A DNA stretch of 64,000 bases, from assembly GCF_014654615.1 (NCBI RefSeq), contig NZ_BNBB01000003.1, positions 1-64,000 of the forward strand. Reading direction: 5' to 3'. Within the stretch, counting starts at the first letter, position 1, and every line of letters starts with the position of its first letter. The DNA is from Streptosporangium violaceochromogenes (GTDB taxonomy: Bacteria; Actinomycetota; Actinomycetes; Streptosporangiales; Streptosporangiaceae). The notes under the pieces were generated by a model. The model saw only the letters and a program-made list of their open reading frames with translations. It had not been told where the DNA came from and made no database searches. Position numbers and translations under genes: made by a program. Of this stretch, positions 6,087-14,467 are shown in pieces.

Positions 6087-8924
6087 CTACCTCAGGGGTT
6101 GGGGGTCGGGGCTGAGGGCGGCGAAGCCGTCGCCCACGGAGGCGGCCAGGCGGAGGTAGGACTCACGGGTGGCGGGCTGGAGCCTGTCCAGTTCCATCTC
6201 CGCACCCTCCTCCAGGTGGGGGTCGTAGGGAACCCGGATCACCGCGCGGCAGCGCGCCGCGAAGTGGGCCTCCAGGCGGTCGAGGTCCACGGTGGACTTC
6301 GACCGTGGGCGGACGCTGCACAGCACCACCGTGGCGGAGCGGACCAGTTCCTCGTAGTGATGGGCCTCCAGCCAGTCGAGGGTCGCCGAGGCGGCGCGGG
6401 CGCCGTCCACGGACGGGGAGCTCACCAGGACGAGCTGGTCGGCGAGCCCGAGGACTCCGGACATGGCCGAGTGCAGCAGGCCCGTCCCGCAGTCGGTGAG
6501 GCAGATCGAGTAGAAGTTCTCCAGGACCTGGGCCACCAGCTGATAGTCGGAGGCGCTGAACGCCTCGGACACCGACGGGTCGCGGTCGGAGGCGAGGATC
6601 TCCAGGCGGGACGGGGCCTGCGAGGTGAAGGCCCGGATGTCCACATACCGCTTGATCTGCTGACGCTCGTTGAGCAGGTCGCGGACGGTGGCGGAGGTTT
6701 CGAGCTCCACCTTGTCCGACAGGGTGCCGCGGTCGGGGTTGGCGTCGACCGCGATGACCCTGTCCCCCCGTGCCTGGGCGAGGGTGGCGCCGAGGCCGAC
6801 CGTGGTGGTGGTCTTTCCGACACCGCCCTTCAGGCTCAGGACGGCGACCCTGTGGTGGCCGGTGGCGACGGGGGTACGGGCGCGGCCGAGCAACTCGCGG
6901 CGACGGCGGACCTCGGGGGACTCGCCGGGCTTGATCAAACCCGCCGACGCCCGGTAGACCAGCCCGCGCCAGCCGCCGGAGGGCGCGTTGCGGCGCCCCC
7001 GAAGCAGCGACTCGGGGTCGAGGCTGTCGGCCGAGGGCCTGGAGGTCCCCGAGCCGTGCCGGGACGGGGCGCTGAAGGCGGGCGGCGGGTTCGAGTGACG
7101 GCGGCGCGGTTGGTACGGCTCGCGCGCCGGCTCGGGGGCGTCCCGCTTGGGGGCCGCGGGGGACGTCTCCCGCCGGGAGGGGGGTGTCTCCCGCCGGGAG
7201 GCGGCGGCCTCGTCCCGCTCGGGGGCCGGGCGCCGGGCGGGATCCGGCGCGCCGGGCCTGTCCGGGGCGGGGTCGGACTCCCGCTCCGCGGGCCTGCCCC
7301 GATCCGCGGCGAGGGGATTGTCGGGGCCGGGAACGAACGACGCGGTCCGGCCGGCCGACGGCGAGGGGTCTCGCGGCGGGAGGAAGGGGCTGTCCCAGTC
7401 TTGCCCGAAGGCGGAGGAGGGGGAGCCGAAGGCTCCGGATGAGGCGTCGGACGCCGCCTGGGGAACGTCGGACGCGGGACGCTCCGAGGGCGCGGCCGGC
7501 TTCACCGGGTCGGCGCCGAACGACTCGGGCACCCGGAGCGGCTCCGTCCTGTCTGGCCCGCCCCGCTCCACGGGCTCAAAACGCCCGCCCCGCTCCGCGG
7601 GCTCGGAACGTTCGAACCGCTCGGTGGCGGGCCCCGGCCGTTCGGAGCCGGGGCGGAACGGCCGGAGCGGCTCGGCCCCGGTCACCGGGAAGGCCGGTTC
7701 CGCGGCCGGGAACGCGGAGCGGTCGCGATCGTGGCCGACGCCGAAAGCGGGCCGGCCGGGCGACCGGTCATCGCCGGTGAGCCGGTCGCGGTCCGGTACG
7801 GCGTCGCCCGCGGGCAGGGAGGCCCCGGAGCCGTTCCCCTCCGGAGCGGGGTGGTCCCGGCCGGGCTCACCCGCCGGGCTGAGCCGATCACGCCCAGGAT
7901 CGTTCCCCGTCGTGGCGTGCCGGTTCTCACCGCTCGTCGCCGAGCCCGGCCGGCTCCGGCCGAGGTCGTCCGTCCCGCCCGTGAACGGACCGGAGTCGGC
8001 CACCGCCCCGGAACGATCACGGCCGGAGCCGACCGCCGCGTCGGGGAACGCGGAGAGTCCGGGGAGCCCGGGAAGATCGCGGCCGAGATCCTCCCCGGTG
8101 GGAAGAGCGCGGCCGGTGTCCGTCAGGTCACGCTCGCGTCCGGCCCCGTCGGGGAGAGACAGGTGAGCCTCGTCGAGAACGGCCGGGCCGTGTCCTTGCG
8201 CGGCGCCGCCGGCGGGCCGGTCGTGGTCGCGCCCGCCGTCCGGGAAGGCCGGGGACGGCTCACGGTCACGTCCGCCTTCCGGGAAAGCGGAGGACGGCTC
8301 ACGGTCGCTCTGCGGGGAACCGGTGGAGGGCTCGCGATCCTCCGTGCCGGGGACGTGCCCGGAGTCTTCGTGGAGCGCGCCTGTGGATCCGGGGAGCAGG
8401 CCTGTGGAACGGTCACGGGTGGGGTCGTCCTCCCCCGCGCGGCCCGCGTCCGCGGGGTCACCGGAGGACTCGGGGCCCGTGCCGGGGCCGGGCCCCGGCG
8501 ACCCGCCCGCGGCCTCGTCCGGCTCGTGGCGCGGCAGGGGTTTGAGGGGGGCGAGGAAGCCGTCGTCCCCGGTGGGGAACGGCGTGGCCGCGGGCGCCGG
8601 GGGCAGGGTGAAGGCGCTGGTCACGGTGGGTGCCTCCCGCGGCCCGGACGCGCCGCCGTCCTTCGCCGACGGGTCTGTGACGGTCGTGGCCGTGTCCGTG
8701 AGGCGGGAGGGGTCGGCGAGGGCGCTGAGGGCGCGGAACAGCGACGACGAGGTGGCGTCGGGTTCGGCCGGAACCAGGCTCCAGGGGTCTTCCGGATATG
8801 GCGAAATGACGTCGTCCACCACGGTGCTCTTTACCGCGACGGCAGGCGCCTCCTCCTGTTCCTTGATAGCGTCGAGCCAGGCAAGCTGTTCTTCGAGAGA
8901 TTCCTCTCGATCGTGTCTTGCCAC
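6087..8924 (-). CDS. Large MinD/ParA-family ATPase with a long disordered N-terminal region
   Basis: The protein is about 945 residues from GTG 8924, which has GAGGGGG upstream; the open frame runs on further but through the divergent oxidoreductase gene. Residues 1-30 are charged and helical (EESLEEQLAWLDAIKEQEE). About 600 residues of low-complexity Pro/Gly/Asp/Arg sequence with repeated GGRDREPS-type units follow. The last ~265 residues form a deviant-Walker ATPase: LSLKGGVGKTTTTVGLG near residue 695, then AVDANPDRGTL and later LTDCGTG. The layout resembles actinobacterial EspI/Rv3876-type proteins with a disordered front end. Known relatives act in partitioning or secretion regulation; the exact role here is unknown. 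It is monocistronic and divergent from the oxidoreductase. Confidence 0.85.
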   Translation of the reverse strand: MARHDREESLEEQLAWLDAIKEQEEAPAVAVKSTVVDDVISPYPEDPWSLVPAEPDATSSSLFRALSALADPSRLTDTATTVTDPSAKDGGASGPREAPTVTSAFTLPPAPAATPFPTGDDGFLAPLKPLPRHEPDEAAGGSPGPGPGTGPESSGDPADAGRAGEDDPTRDRSTGLLPGSTGALHEDSGHVPGTEDREPSTGSPQSDREPSSAFPEGGRDREPSPAFPDGGRDHDRPAGGAAQGHGPAVLDEAHLSLPDGAGRERDLTDTGRALPTGEDLGRDLPGLPGLSAFPDAAVGSGRDRSGAVADSGPFTGGTDDLGRSRPGSATSGENRHATTGNDPGRDRLSPAGEPGRDHPAPEGNGSGASLPAGDAVPDRDRLTGDDRSPGRPAFGVGHDRDRSAFPAAEPAFPVTGAEPLRPFRPGSERPGPATERFERSEPAERGGRFEPVERGGPDRTEPLRVPESFGADPVKPAAPSERPASDVPQAASDASSGAFGSPSSAFGQDWDSPFLPPRDPSPSAGRTASFVPGPDNPLAADRGRPAERESDPAPDRPGAPDPARRPAPERDEAAASRRETPPSRRETSPAAPKRDAPEPAREPYQPRRRHSNPPPAFSAPSRHGSGTSRPSADSLDPESLLRGRRNAPSGGWRGLVYRASAGLIKPGESPEVRRRRELLGRARTPVATGHHRVAVLSLKGGVGKTTTTVGLGATLAQARGDRVIAVDANPDRGTLSDKVELETSATVRDLLNERQQIKRYVDIRAFTSQAPSRLEILASDRDPSVSEAFSASDYQLVAQVLENFYSICLTDCGTGLLHSAMSGVLGLADQLVLVSSPSVDGARAASATLDWLEAHHYEELVRSATVVLCSVRPRSKSTVDLDRLEAHFAARCRAVIRVPYDPHLEEGAEMELDRLQPATRESYLRLAASVGDGFAALSPDPQPLR

Positions 8925-9041
8925 CGTGTTCCCCCTCGGGATGGGCGTAAAAGGGCAGCAAACACATAGCAGGTTAACGCCCTGTGTTCTTGTCAATGCC
9001 GGCAACCGCCAAGTTGGCCCCCGGCGGATAGCGTTGGTCAC
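8925..9041. promoter_or_regulatory. Divergent promoter region with a spaced inverted repeat
   Basis: This 117-bp gap serves two divergent genes. AACACA (8961-8966) and TGTGTT (8983-8988) form a 6-bp inverted repeat around a 16-base spacer that includes GTTAAC, a possible operator. I cannot identify convincing -35/-10 pairs. Confidence 0.35.
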
Positions 9042-9998
9042 ATGCACGCCATCGTGATCGATAAACCCGGCGGACCCGAGGCGCTGTCCTGGCGGGAGGT
9101 CCCCGATCCCCGGCCGGGGCCGGGGGAAGTCCTCGTCGACGTGACCGCCACCGCGGTCAACCGGGCGGATGTCCTGCAGCGGCGGGGGCTCTACCCGCCT
9201 CCGCCGGGGGCGTCGCCGTACCCCGGGCTGGAGTGTTCCGGCGTGGTGGCCGGGGTGGGCCCGGACGTGGAGGGGGTCGCCGTGGGCGACCGGGTGTGCG
9301 CGCTGCTGTCCGGCGGCGGCTACGCCGAGAAGGTCGCCGTGCCCTGGCAGCAGGTCATGCGCGTGCCCGAGGGGGTGGGCCTGGCCGAGGCGGCCGGGCT
9401 GCCCGAGGTGGCGTGCACGGTCTGGTCCAATGTGTTCATGACCGGACGCCTCAGGAAGGGCGAGACGCTCCTCGTCCACGGCGGGGCCGGCGGGGTGGGC
9501 ACGATGGCCGTGCAGCTGGCGAAGGCGTTCGGCTCGCGCGTGGTGGTCACGGCCGGGTCGGCGGAGAAGATCTCCCTCTGCGTCGAGCTGGGCGCGGACG
9601 AGGGGATCAACTATCGCACCGAGGATTTCGCGGAGAAGGTCCGGGCTGATGTGATCTTGGACATCGTCGGTGGAAAATATCTGCCGGGGAACGTCCGGGC
9701 CCTCAAGACCGGCGGACGGCTGGTCGTGATCGGCATGCAGGGCGGCGCGAAGGGCGAGCTGGACCTCGGGACGCTCCTCGCCAAGCGGGCCTCGGTGCAC
9801 GGCACCACGCTACGCGCGCGGCCGGTCGACGAGAAGGGGGTGATCGTGCGCGGTGTCGTGGAGAACGTCTGGCCTCTGGTCGACGCGGGCGTGATCCGCC
9901 CGGTGATCCACACTCGCGTTCCGATGAGTGAGGCCGCCGAAGCTCACCGGCTCCTGGAGTCCGGGGAGCACATCGGGAAAATCCTGCTAGTAAGTTGA
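9042..9998 (+). CDS. NAD(P)H:quinone oxidoreductase, zinc-independent MDR family (PIG3-like)
   Basis: The 318-residue protein is a medium-chain reductase with an N-terminal GroES-like domain (residues 1-130; AVNRADVLQRRGLYPPPPGASPYPGLECSG, the PIG3/QOR signature) and a Rossmann fold with the nucleotide loop HGGAGGVGTMAVQLAK near 145. Zinc-binding cysteines are absent. It would reduce quinones with NADPH in the cytosol. It ends 5 bases before the bpa start; the same two neighbours are familiar from mycobacterial chromosomes (Rv3777 and Rv3780 lie close), which supports co-inheritance rather than a shared reaction. Confidence 0.92.
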   Translation: MHAIVIDKPGGPEALSWREVPDPRPGPGEVLVDVTATAVNRADVLQRRGLYPPPPGASPYPGLECSGVVAGVGPDVEGVAVGDRVCALLSGGGYAEKVAVPWQQVMRVPEGVGLAEAAGLPEVACTVWSNVFMTGRLRKGETLLVHGGAGGVGTMAVQLAKAFGSRVVVTAGSAEKISLCVELGADEGINYRTEDFAEKVRADVILDIVGGKYLPGNVRALKTGGRLVVIGMQGGAKGELDLGTLLAKRASVHGTTLRARPVDEKGVIVRGVVENVWPLVDAGVIRPVIHTRVPMSEAAEAHRLLESGEHIGKILLVS

Positions 9999-10003
9999 GG
10001 GCT

Positions 10004-10513
10004 ATGAAGGCTGAGGAGAGCACTCCGCACGTGGTGGTCGTGGGCCCCCAGGGCATCCAGGGCGAAGAGGAAGGCGAGGGACGTTCCGTCGCCGACCTGG
10101 TCGAACAGCCGGCGAAGGTCATGCGCATCGGCAGCATGATCCGCCAGCTCCTTGAGGAGGTGCGGGCCGCTCCGCTCGACGACGCCAGCCGCAAGCGGCT
10201 CAAGGAGATCCACCAGAGTTCCATCAAGGAGCTTGAGGACGGCTTGGCCCCCGAGCTGGTCGACGAGCTGGAGCGCCTGTCGCTTCCCTTCACCGACGAG
10301 AACGGCTCCCCGCCCAGTGACGCGGAGTTGCGGGTGGCGCACGCGCAGCTGGTGGGCTGGCTCGAAGGACTGTTCCACGGGATCCAGACGACGCTTTTCG
10401 CCCAGCAGATGGCGGCGCGCGCCCAGTTGGAGAACATGCGCAGGGCGCTGCCGGGGGGCGTGGCACTGTCTCAGGAGGGTCACCAGCAGAGTAGCTCCGG
10501 CCCCTACCTGTGA
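10004..10513 (+). CDS. bpa: Bacterial proteasome activator Bpa (PafE), ATP-independent
   Basis: The 169-residue protein matches the actinobacterial Bpa/PafE family: a disordered acidic N-terminus, a four-helix core (VMRIGSMIRQLLEEVR, ELVDELERLSLPF, ELRVAHAQLVGWLEGLFHGIQTTLFAQQMAARAQLENM) and a flexible C-terminal tail. Family members form a dodecameric ring that docks on the 20S proteasome through a C-terminal GQYL motif and feeds it unfolded proteins. Here the last four residues read GPYL, so Gln is replaced by Pro. The start at ATG 10004 has GAGG just upstream. It is probably cotranscribed with the oxidoreductase. Confidence 0.93.
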   Translation: MKAEESTPHVVVVGPQGIQGEEEGEGRSVADLVEQPAKVMRIGSMIRQLLEEVRAAPLDDASRKRLKEIHQSSIKELEDGLAPELVDELERLSLPFTDENGSPPSDAELRVAHAQLVGWLEGLFHGIQTTLFAQQMAARAQLENMRRALPGGVALSQEGHQQSSSGPYL

Positions 10514-10521
10514 CCTTCCGG

Positions 10522-11322
10522 TCACCTCCGGTAAAGGGCCTCCAAGATCACGGCAACGCCGTCGTCGTCGTTGGCCGCGGTCACGTGATCGACCGCGGCC
10601 AGCACCTCGGTGTGGGCGTTGGCCACGGCGTACGAGGTGCCGGCCCAGCGCAGCATGGGCAGATCGTTCGGCATGTCGCCGAAGGCGATCACCTCGGTGG
10701 GCGCGATGTCCCCCTCGGCGGCGAGCGCGGCCAGCGCTGAGGCCTTCGTCACACCGCGGGCGCTCATCTCGATGAGGGCGCGACCGCTGGAGTGGGTGGG
10801 TGTGACGAGATCGCCGACCAGTTCGTGGACCGTTTCCTGCAGGGCGTCGGGGCCCATCCACGGGTGCAGGGCCAGAAGTTTCGCGCAGGGCCGAGCGGTG
10901 AGCGCGGCGATCTCCACCTGGAGCCCGCCGGCCCTCTCGCTGTCCCACCTACCGGGGAGGAAGCCCGCCTCGCGGGCGAACCCCCCTTCGTATTCCGCGG
11001 AGAACGCGAGGTCGGGGAGCTTCTCGCACAGCCGCCGCACGACCTCTTCGAGCACGTCGGCGGCGATGAGGTGGGAGCGGACGATCCGTTCGGTGTGCAG
11101 GTCGTAGACGAGGGCGCCGTTCGCGCAGATGGCCAGCCCCTGGTGCCGTACGGCCGCGGCCACCGTGTGCATCCACCGGGGAGGGCGGCCGGTCACGAAA
11201 ACCAGCGTGGATCCGACGCTCTCGACGAGGGCGAAGGCGGCCACGGTCCGAGGGGAGACGGTGCCGTCGGAGCGCAGGGCGGTACCGTCGAGGTCTGTGG
11301 CGATGAGCCGGGGGCTTCCCAT
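10522..11322 (-). CDS. HAD-superfamily phosphatase (Cof/YidA type)
   Basis: The 266-residue protein has the HAD nucleophile motif ATDLDGTAL at the N-terminus, motif II VFVTGRP, a C2B cap domain in the middle, a motif III lysine (VTKASAL) and motif IV GDMPNDLPML near residue 215. Cof-type enzymes dephosphorylate sugar phosphates, nucleotides or flavin precursors in the cytosol; the substrate cannot be told from sequence. The gene is convergent with bpa (8-bp gap) and divergent from the cold-shock gene. Confidence 0.9.
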   Translation of the reverse strand: MGSPRLIATDLDGTALRSDGTVSPRTVAAFALVESVGSTLVFVTGRPPRWMHTVAAAVRHQGLAICANGALVYDLHTERIVRSHLIAADVLEEVVRRLCEKLPDLAFSAEYEGGFAREAGFLPGRWDSERAGGLQVEIAALTARPCAKLLALHPWMGPDALQETVHELVGDLVTPTHSSGRALIEMSARGVTKASALAALAAEGDIAPTEVIAFGDMPNDLPMLRWAGTSYAVANAHTEVLAAVDHVTAANDDDGVAVILEALYRR

Positions 11323-11559
11323 AACAGACTCCAGTCTGCACCGTGATCGGCCAGAGGGCGGCTCGGGGATGCGTCTACGAGGAATCTTCCTCGTGGTGGG
11401 AACACGAGGGCGCCGGATAGTGTTAGATGTGATGGCGTTGTATTAGCTGAATCCCGTTGTGAAAGCCAGTTTGACTGAACCACCCCGGGGCCCGCTGTAC
11501 GACACATGGGGTTCACGAGGTGTGAATCCCGAAGTTTCAAATCCTGAGGGAGAGCTTTA

Positions 11560-11763
11560 ATGGCTCAGGGAACCGTCAAGTGGTTCAACGCTGAAAAGGG
11601 CTTCGGCTTCATCGCACCGGACGGCGGTGCACCGGACGTGTTCGTGCACTTCTCCGAGATCCAGGGCAATGGCTACCGGAGCCTTGAGGACGGCCAGAGG
11701 GTCGAGTTCGAGATCACGCAGGGCCAGAAGGGCCCGCAGGCCTCACAGGTCCGCGCTGTCTGA
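11560..11763 (+). CDS. Cold-shock protein, CspA family
   Basis: The 67-residue single OB-fold contains both RNA-binding motifs, KGFGFIA and VFVHFS, and the usual opening [10 protein letters not shown]. Such proteins bind single-stranded RNA/DNA and melt mRNA structure. The ATG follows GAGGGAG by about 6 bases. The 237-bp gap upstream leaves room for a long 5' leader, typical of csp genes. A textbook terminator follows. Confidence 0.97.
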   Translation: MAQGTVKWFNAEKGFGFIAPDGGAPDVFVHFSEIQGNGYRSLEDGQRVEFEITQGQKGPQASQVRAV

Positions 11764-11788
11764 CGCATAGACCTCTGCTAGGAGGGGG

Positions 11789-11824
11789 AGGCGGGGTTCG
11801 CATCATCGCGAACCCCGCCTTTCT
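11789..11824 (+). terminator. Rho-independent terminator after the cold-shock gene
   Basis: Perfect 13-bp arms (AGGCGGGGTTCGC / GCGAACCCCGCCT) enclose a 6-base loop and are followed by TTTCT. It begins 25 bases past the csp stop. Confidence 0.93.
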
Positions 11825-11851
11825 CGTTCCCGGGGCGTCGGCGGACCCCTT

Positions 11852-11890
11852 CCCCTGAGGCCCTCAGGGCGATTGTGAGCGCCTCAGGGG
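11852..11890 (-). terminator. Inverted repeat downstream of serS
   Basis: Arms CCCCTGAGGC and GCCTCAGGGG (10 bp, perfect) are 19 bases apart, with a second partial copy inside. It lies about 90 bases past the serS stop and may end the pheA-serS transcript. Confidence 0.5.
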
Positions 11891-11980
11891 CCCTTCCGGC
11901 GGTTGGGGGGCCAGGCAAACCTCCCGGGGCCCTCAGGGCGCCTCGGAGAGGCGGAGAGGGGCGGGGCGGGGACAGGGGCC

Positions 11981-13243
11981 CTACTTGACGGGTTCGAGGA
12001 CGTCGAGACCGACGTAGGGGCGCAGCGCCACGGGGACCACGACGGAGCCGTCGGCCCGCTGGTGGTTCTCCAGGATCGCGACGATCCAGCGGGTGGTGGC
12101 CAGGGTGCCGTTCAGCGTCGCCACGGGGCGGGTCCCGCCGCCGGGGTCGCGGAAGCGCACGGCCAGCCGCCGGGCCTGGAAGTCGGTGCAGTTGGAGGTC
12201 GAGGTGACCTCGCGGTACCGGCCCTGGGTGGGCACCCACGCCTCGCAGTCGAACTTCCGCGCGGCGCTCGTGCCGAGGTCTCCGGCCGCGGTGTCGATGA
12301 TCCGGTAGGGCAGTTCGGCCTTGGCGAGCATCTGCCGCTCCCAGTCGAGCAGGCGGCGGTGTTCCTCCCGCGCGTCCTCGGGGCGGCAGTAGGAGAACAT
12401 CTCGACCTTGTCGAACTGGTGAACCCTGATGATGCCCCGGGTGTCCTTGCCGTACGAACCGGCCTCGCGGCGGAAGCAGGAGGACCACCCGGCGTAGCGG
12501 TACGGCAGCGCCGAGGCGTCGAGGATCTCGTCGGCGTGGTAGGCCGCCATCGGCACCTCGCTGGTGCCCACCAGGAAGAGGTCGTCCTCGGCCAGGTGGT
12601 AGACCTCACTGGCGTGGGCGCCGAGGAAGCCGGTGCCCTTCATCGACTCGGGCTTCACCAGCACCGGGGGGATCATCGGGACGAAACCCGCCTCGATCGC
12701 CTGCTGCATGGCCATGTTGAGCAGCCCGAGCTGGAGCCGGGCGCCGGCGCCCTTCAGGAAGAAGAAGCGCGAGCCGGAGACCTTGGCGCCGCGCTCGATG
12801 TCGATCGCGCCGAGCAGCTCGCCGAGCTCCAGGTGGTCCTTGGGCGCGAAGTCGAAGGCCGGCTTCTCGCCGACCTCCTCGATCACCACGTAGTCGTCCT
12901 CCCCGCCGGGGGGCGTGCCCTCCTCCACGACGTTGGGCACCGTGTAGAGCAGGTCTTCGAGCTCCGCGCCGAGTTTCTCGGCCTCGGCCTCGGCCGACCT
13001 GACCTGCGCGGCGAGATCTTTGGCCCGGCCGAGCAGCGCGGCCTTCTCGTCGCCCGAGGCGCGGGACACCGACTTACCGACGCTCTTCTGCTCGGCGCGC
13101 AGCGTCTCGAAGCGGCTCAGCGCTCCGCGGCGACGCTCGTCGAGGTCGAGCAGCGTTTCGACGACAGAGTCGTCCTCACCGCGGGCACGCTGCGACGCCC
13201 GTAGCCGGTCGGGATCCTCACGAAGGGTACGCAGGTCAATCAC
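11981..13243 (-). CDS. serS: Seryl-tRNA synthetase
   Basis: The 420-residue class II synthetase charges tRNA-Ser. The N-terminal ~110 residues form the long antiparallel coiled coil that grips the tRNA variable arm ([22 protein letters not shown] ... [19 protein letters not shown]). The catalytic core follows, with motif 2 [30 protein letters not shown] and motif 3 near the end ([18 protein letters not shown]). Length is normal. It lies 108 bp downstream of pheA on the same strand. Confidence 0.98.
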   Translation of the reverse strand: MIDLRTLREDPDRLRASQRARGEDDSVVETLLDLDERRRGALSRFETLRAEQKSVGKSVSRASGDEKAALLGRAKDLAAQVRSAEAEAEKLGAELEDLLYTVPNVVEEGTPPGGEDDYVVIEEVGEKPAFDFAPKDHLELGELLGAIDIERGAKVSGSRFFFLKGAGARLQLGLLNMAMQQAIEAGFVPMIPPVLVKPESMKGTGFLGAHASEVYHLAEDDLFLVGTSEVPMAAYHADEILDASALPYRYAGWSSCFRREAGSYGKDTRGIIRVHQFDKVEMFSYCRPEDAREEHRRLLDWERQMLAKAELPYRIIDTAAGDLGTSAARKFDCEAWVPTQGRYREVTSTSNCTDFQARRLAVRFRDPGGGTRPVATLNGTLATTRWIVAILENHQRADGSVVVPVALRPYVGLDVLEPVK

Positions 13244-13351
13244 AGGACAAGGCTACCGACGTACGGCTCGGCCTCGCGCCCCCGTCGGGGTCGTACCGGC
13301 CACCCGGCGACGTCCGGCCCGGCTCTCCCCAATCATCGCCGGCCCGCCGGG

Positions 13352-14272
13352 TCAGACCCCGCCGGCGCGGATCCGGGAGAGCCAGCTCGCGGCCTCGGCG
13401 AAGTCGCCGTCGGCCGTTCCCCGCCTGACCCGCGGCGACAGGCCGTCCGCACGGGGGTAGCTGCCGAGGAAGCGCACGCCCGTGCAGATGCGGTGGAGCC
13501 CGGAGACGGCCTCGCCGACCCTGGCGTCGGCCACGTGGCCCTCGAAGTCGAAGTGGAAGAAGTAGTGGCCGATGCCGTCGCCGGTGGGCCGCGACTCGAT
13601 GCGGGTGAGGTTGACGCCGCGGACGGAGAACTCGGTGAGCATCTCCAGCAGCGCGCCGGGGTGGTCGTCGTTGAGGAAGGCGACCAGGGAGGTGCGGTCG
13701 GAGCCGGTGGGCTCGGGCGGCGGCCCCGGGCGCGTCACCTGCACGAACCGGGTGACGGTGTCGGGGCGGTCGCCGATGCCGGAGACCAGCTCGACCAGGT
13801 TGTAGGTCTCCCCGGCGATGCGCGCGGCGATGGCCGCGTCGTACGGCGAGCCGGGCAGGGAGACCTCCTGGGCCGCCGCCGCCGTCGACGGGGCGGCGAT
13901 CACCACGGCGTCGGGCAGCTCGCGGGCGATGAAGTTGCGGCACTGGGTGATCGCGGCCGGGTGGGTGAAGACCCGCTTGATGTCGCCGATCGGGATGTCC
14001 TGCCGCGCCAGCAGGGAGAACTCGACGGGCAGCAGCAGCTCGGCGGTGATGAGCAGCGGCTCGCCCCAGGCGAGCTCGTCGATGGTCGTGGTGATGGCGC
14101 CTTCGAGCGAGTTCTCCATCGGGACGACGGCGCCGTCGGCCTCGCCCCGCCGGGCGGCGTCCAGCGCGGCGCCGACGTTCACCCTCGGCAGGCGCTCGGC
14201 GTGCGGTGCCAGGATCCGCAGGGCCTCCTCGGTGAAGGTGCCCTCCGGTCCCAGGTAGGCGAGTCGGGGCAT
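13352..14272 (-). CDS. pheA: Prephenate dehydratase
   Basis: The 306-residue enzyme converts prephenate to phenylpyruvate in phenylalanine synthesis. ATG 14272 gives the family opening MPRLAYLGPEGTFTEEAL. The catalytic domain contains VPMENSLEGAI and the signature TRFVQVTR. A C-terminal ACT domain (TSLVAFLNDDHPGALLEMLTEFSVRGVNLTRIESRP) senses phenylalanine for feedback control. It is a monofunctional dehydratase without chorismate mutase, as usual in actinobacteria. Confidence 0.97.
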   Translation of the reverse strand: MPRLAYLGPEGTFTEEALRILAPHAERLPRVNVGAALDAARRGEADGAVVPMENSLEGAITTTIDELAWGEPLLITAELLLPVEFSLLARQDIPIGDIKRVFTHPAAITQCRNFIARELPDAVVIAAPSTAAAAQEVSLPGSPYDAAIAARIAGETYNLVELVSGIGDRPDTVTRFVQVTRPGPPPEPTGSDRTSLVAFLNDDHPGALLEMLTEFSVRGVNLTRIESRPTGDGIGHYFFHFDFEGHVADARVGEAVSGLHRICTGVRFLGSYPRADGLSPRVRRGTADGDFAEAASWLSRIRAGGV

Positions 14273-14467
14273 GAGCACAGGGTATCCGGCGCCTGCCCGG
14301 ATGTACGCACGCGATCCCCTGTTCGGGCGGCCTCCCGGGACCGCCCTCCCCTCAGGCGGCGGCCGGGCGCCCCGCCCTCGGTCCCTCCTCCGAGCCCGGC
14401 GTCGCACGGCGCGCCGGCCGGGCTCCTCCCGGGCGGGGGCGGGGCTCCTCCCGGGCGGGGGTCCTCA

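Noticed and set aside
11903..13204. 433-residue + strand frame opposite serS
   Set aside because: It is antisense to a full-length seryl-tRNA synthetase, has His/Asp/Val-rich composition typical of the reverse frame in high-GC DNA, and no motif.
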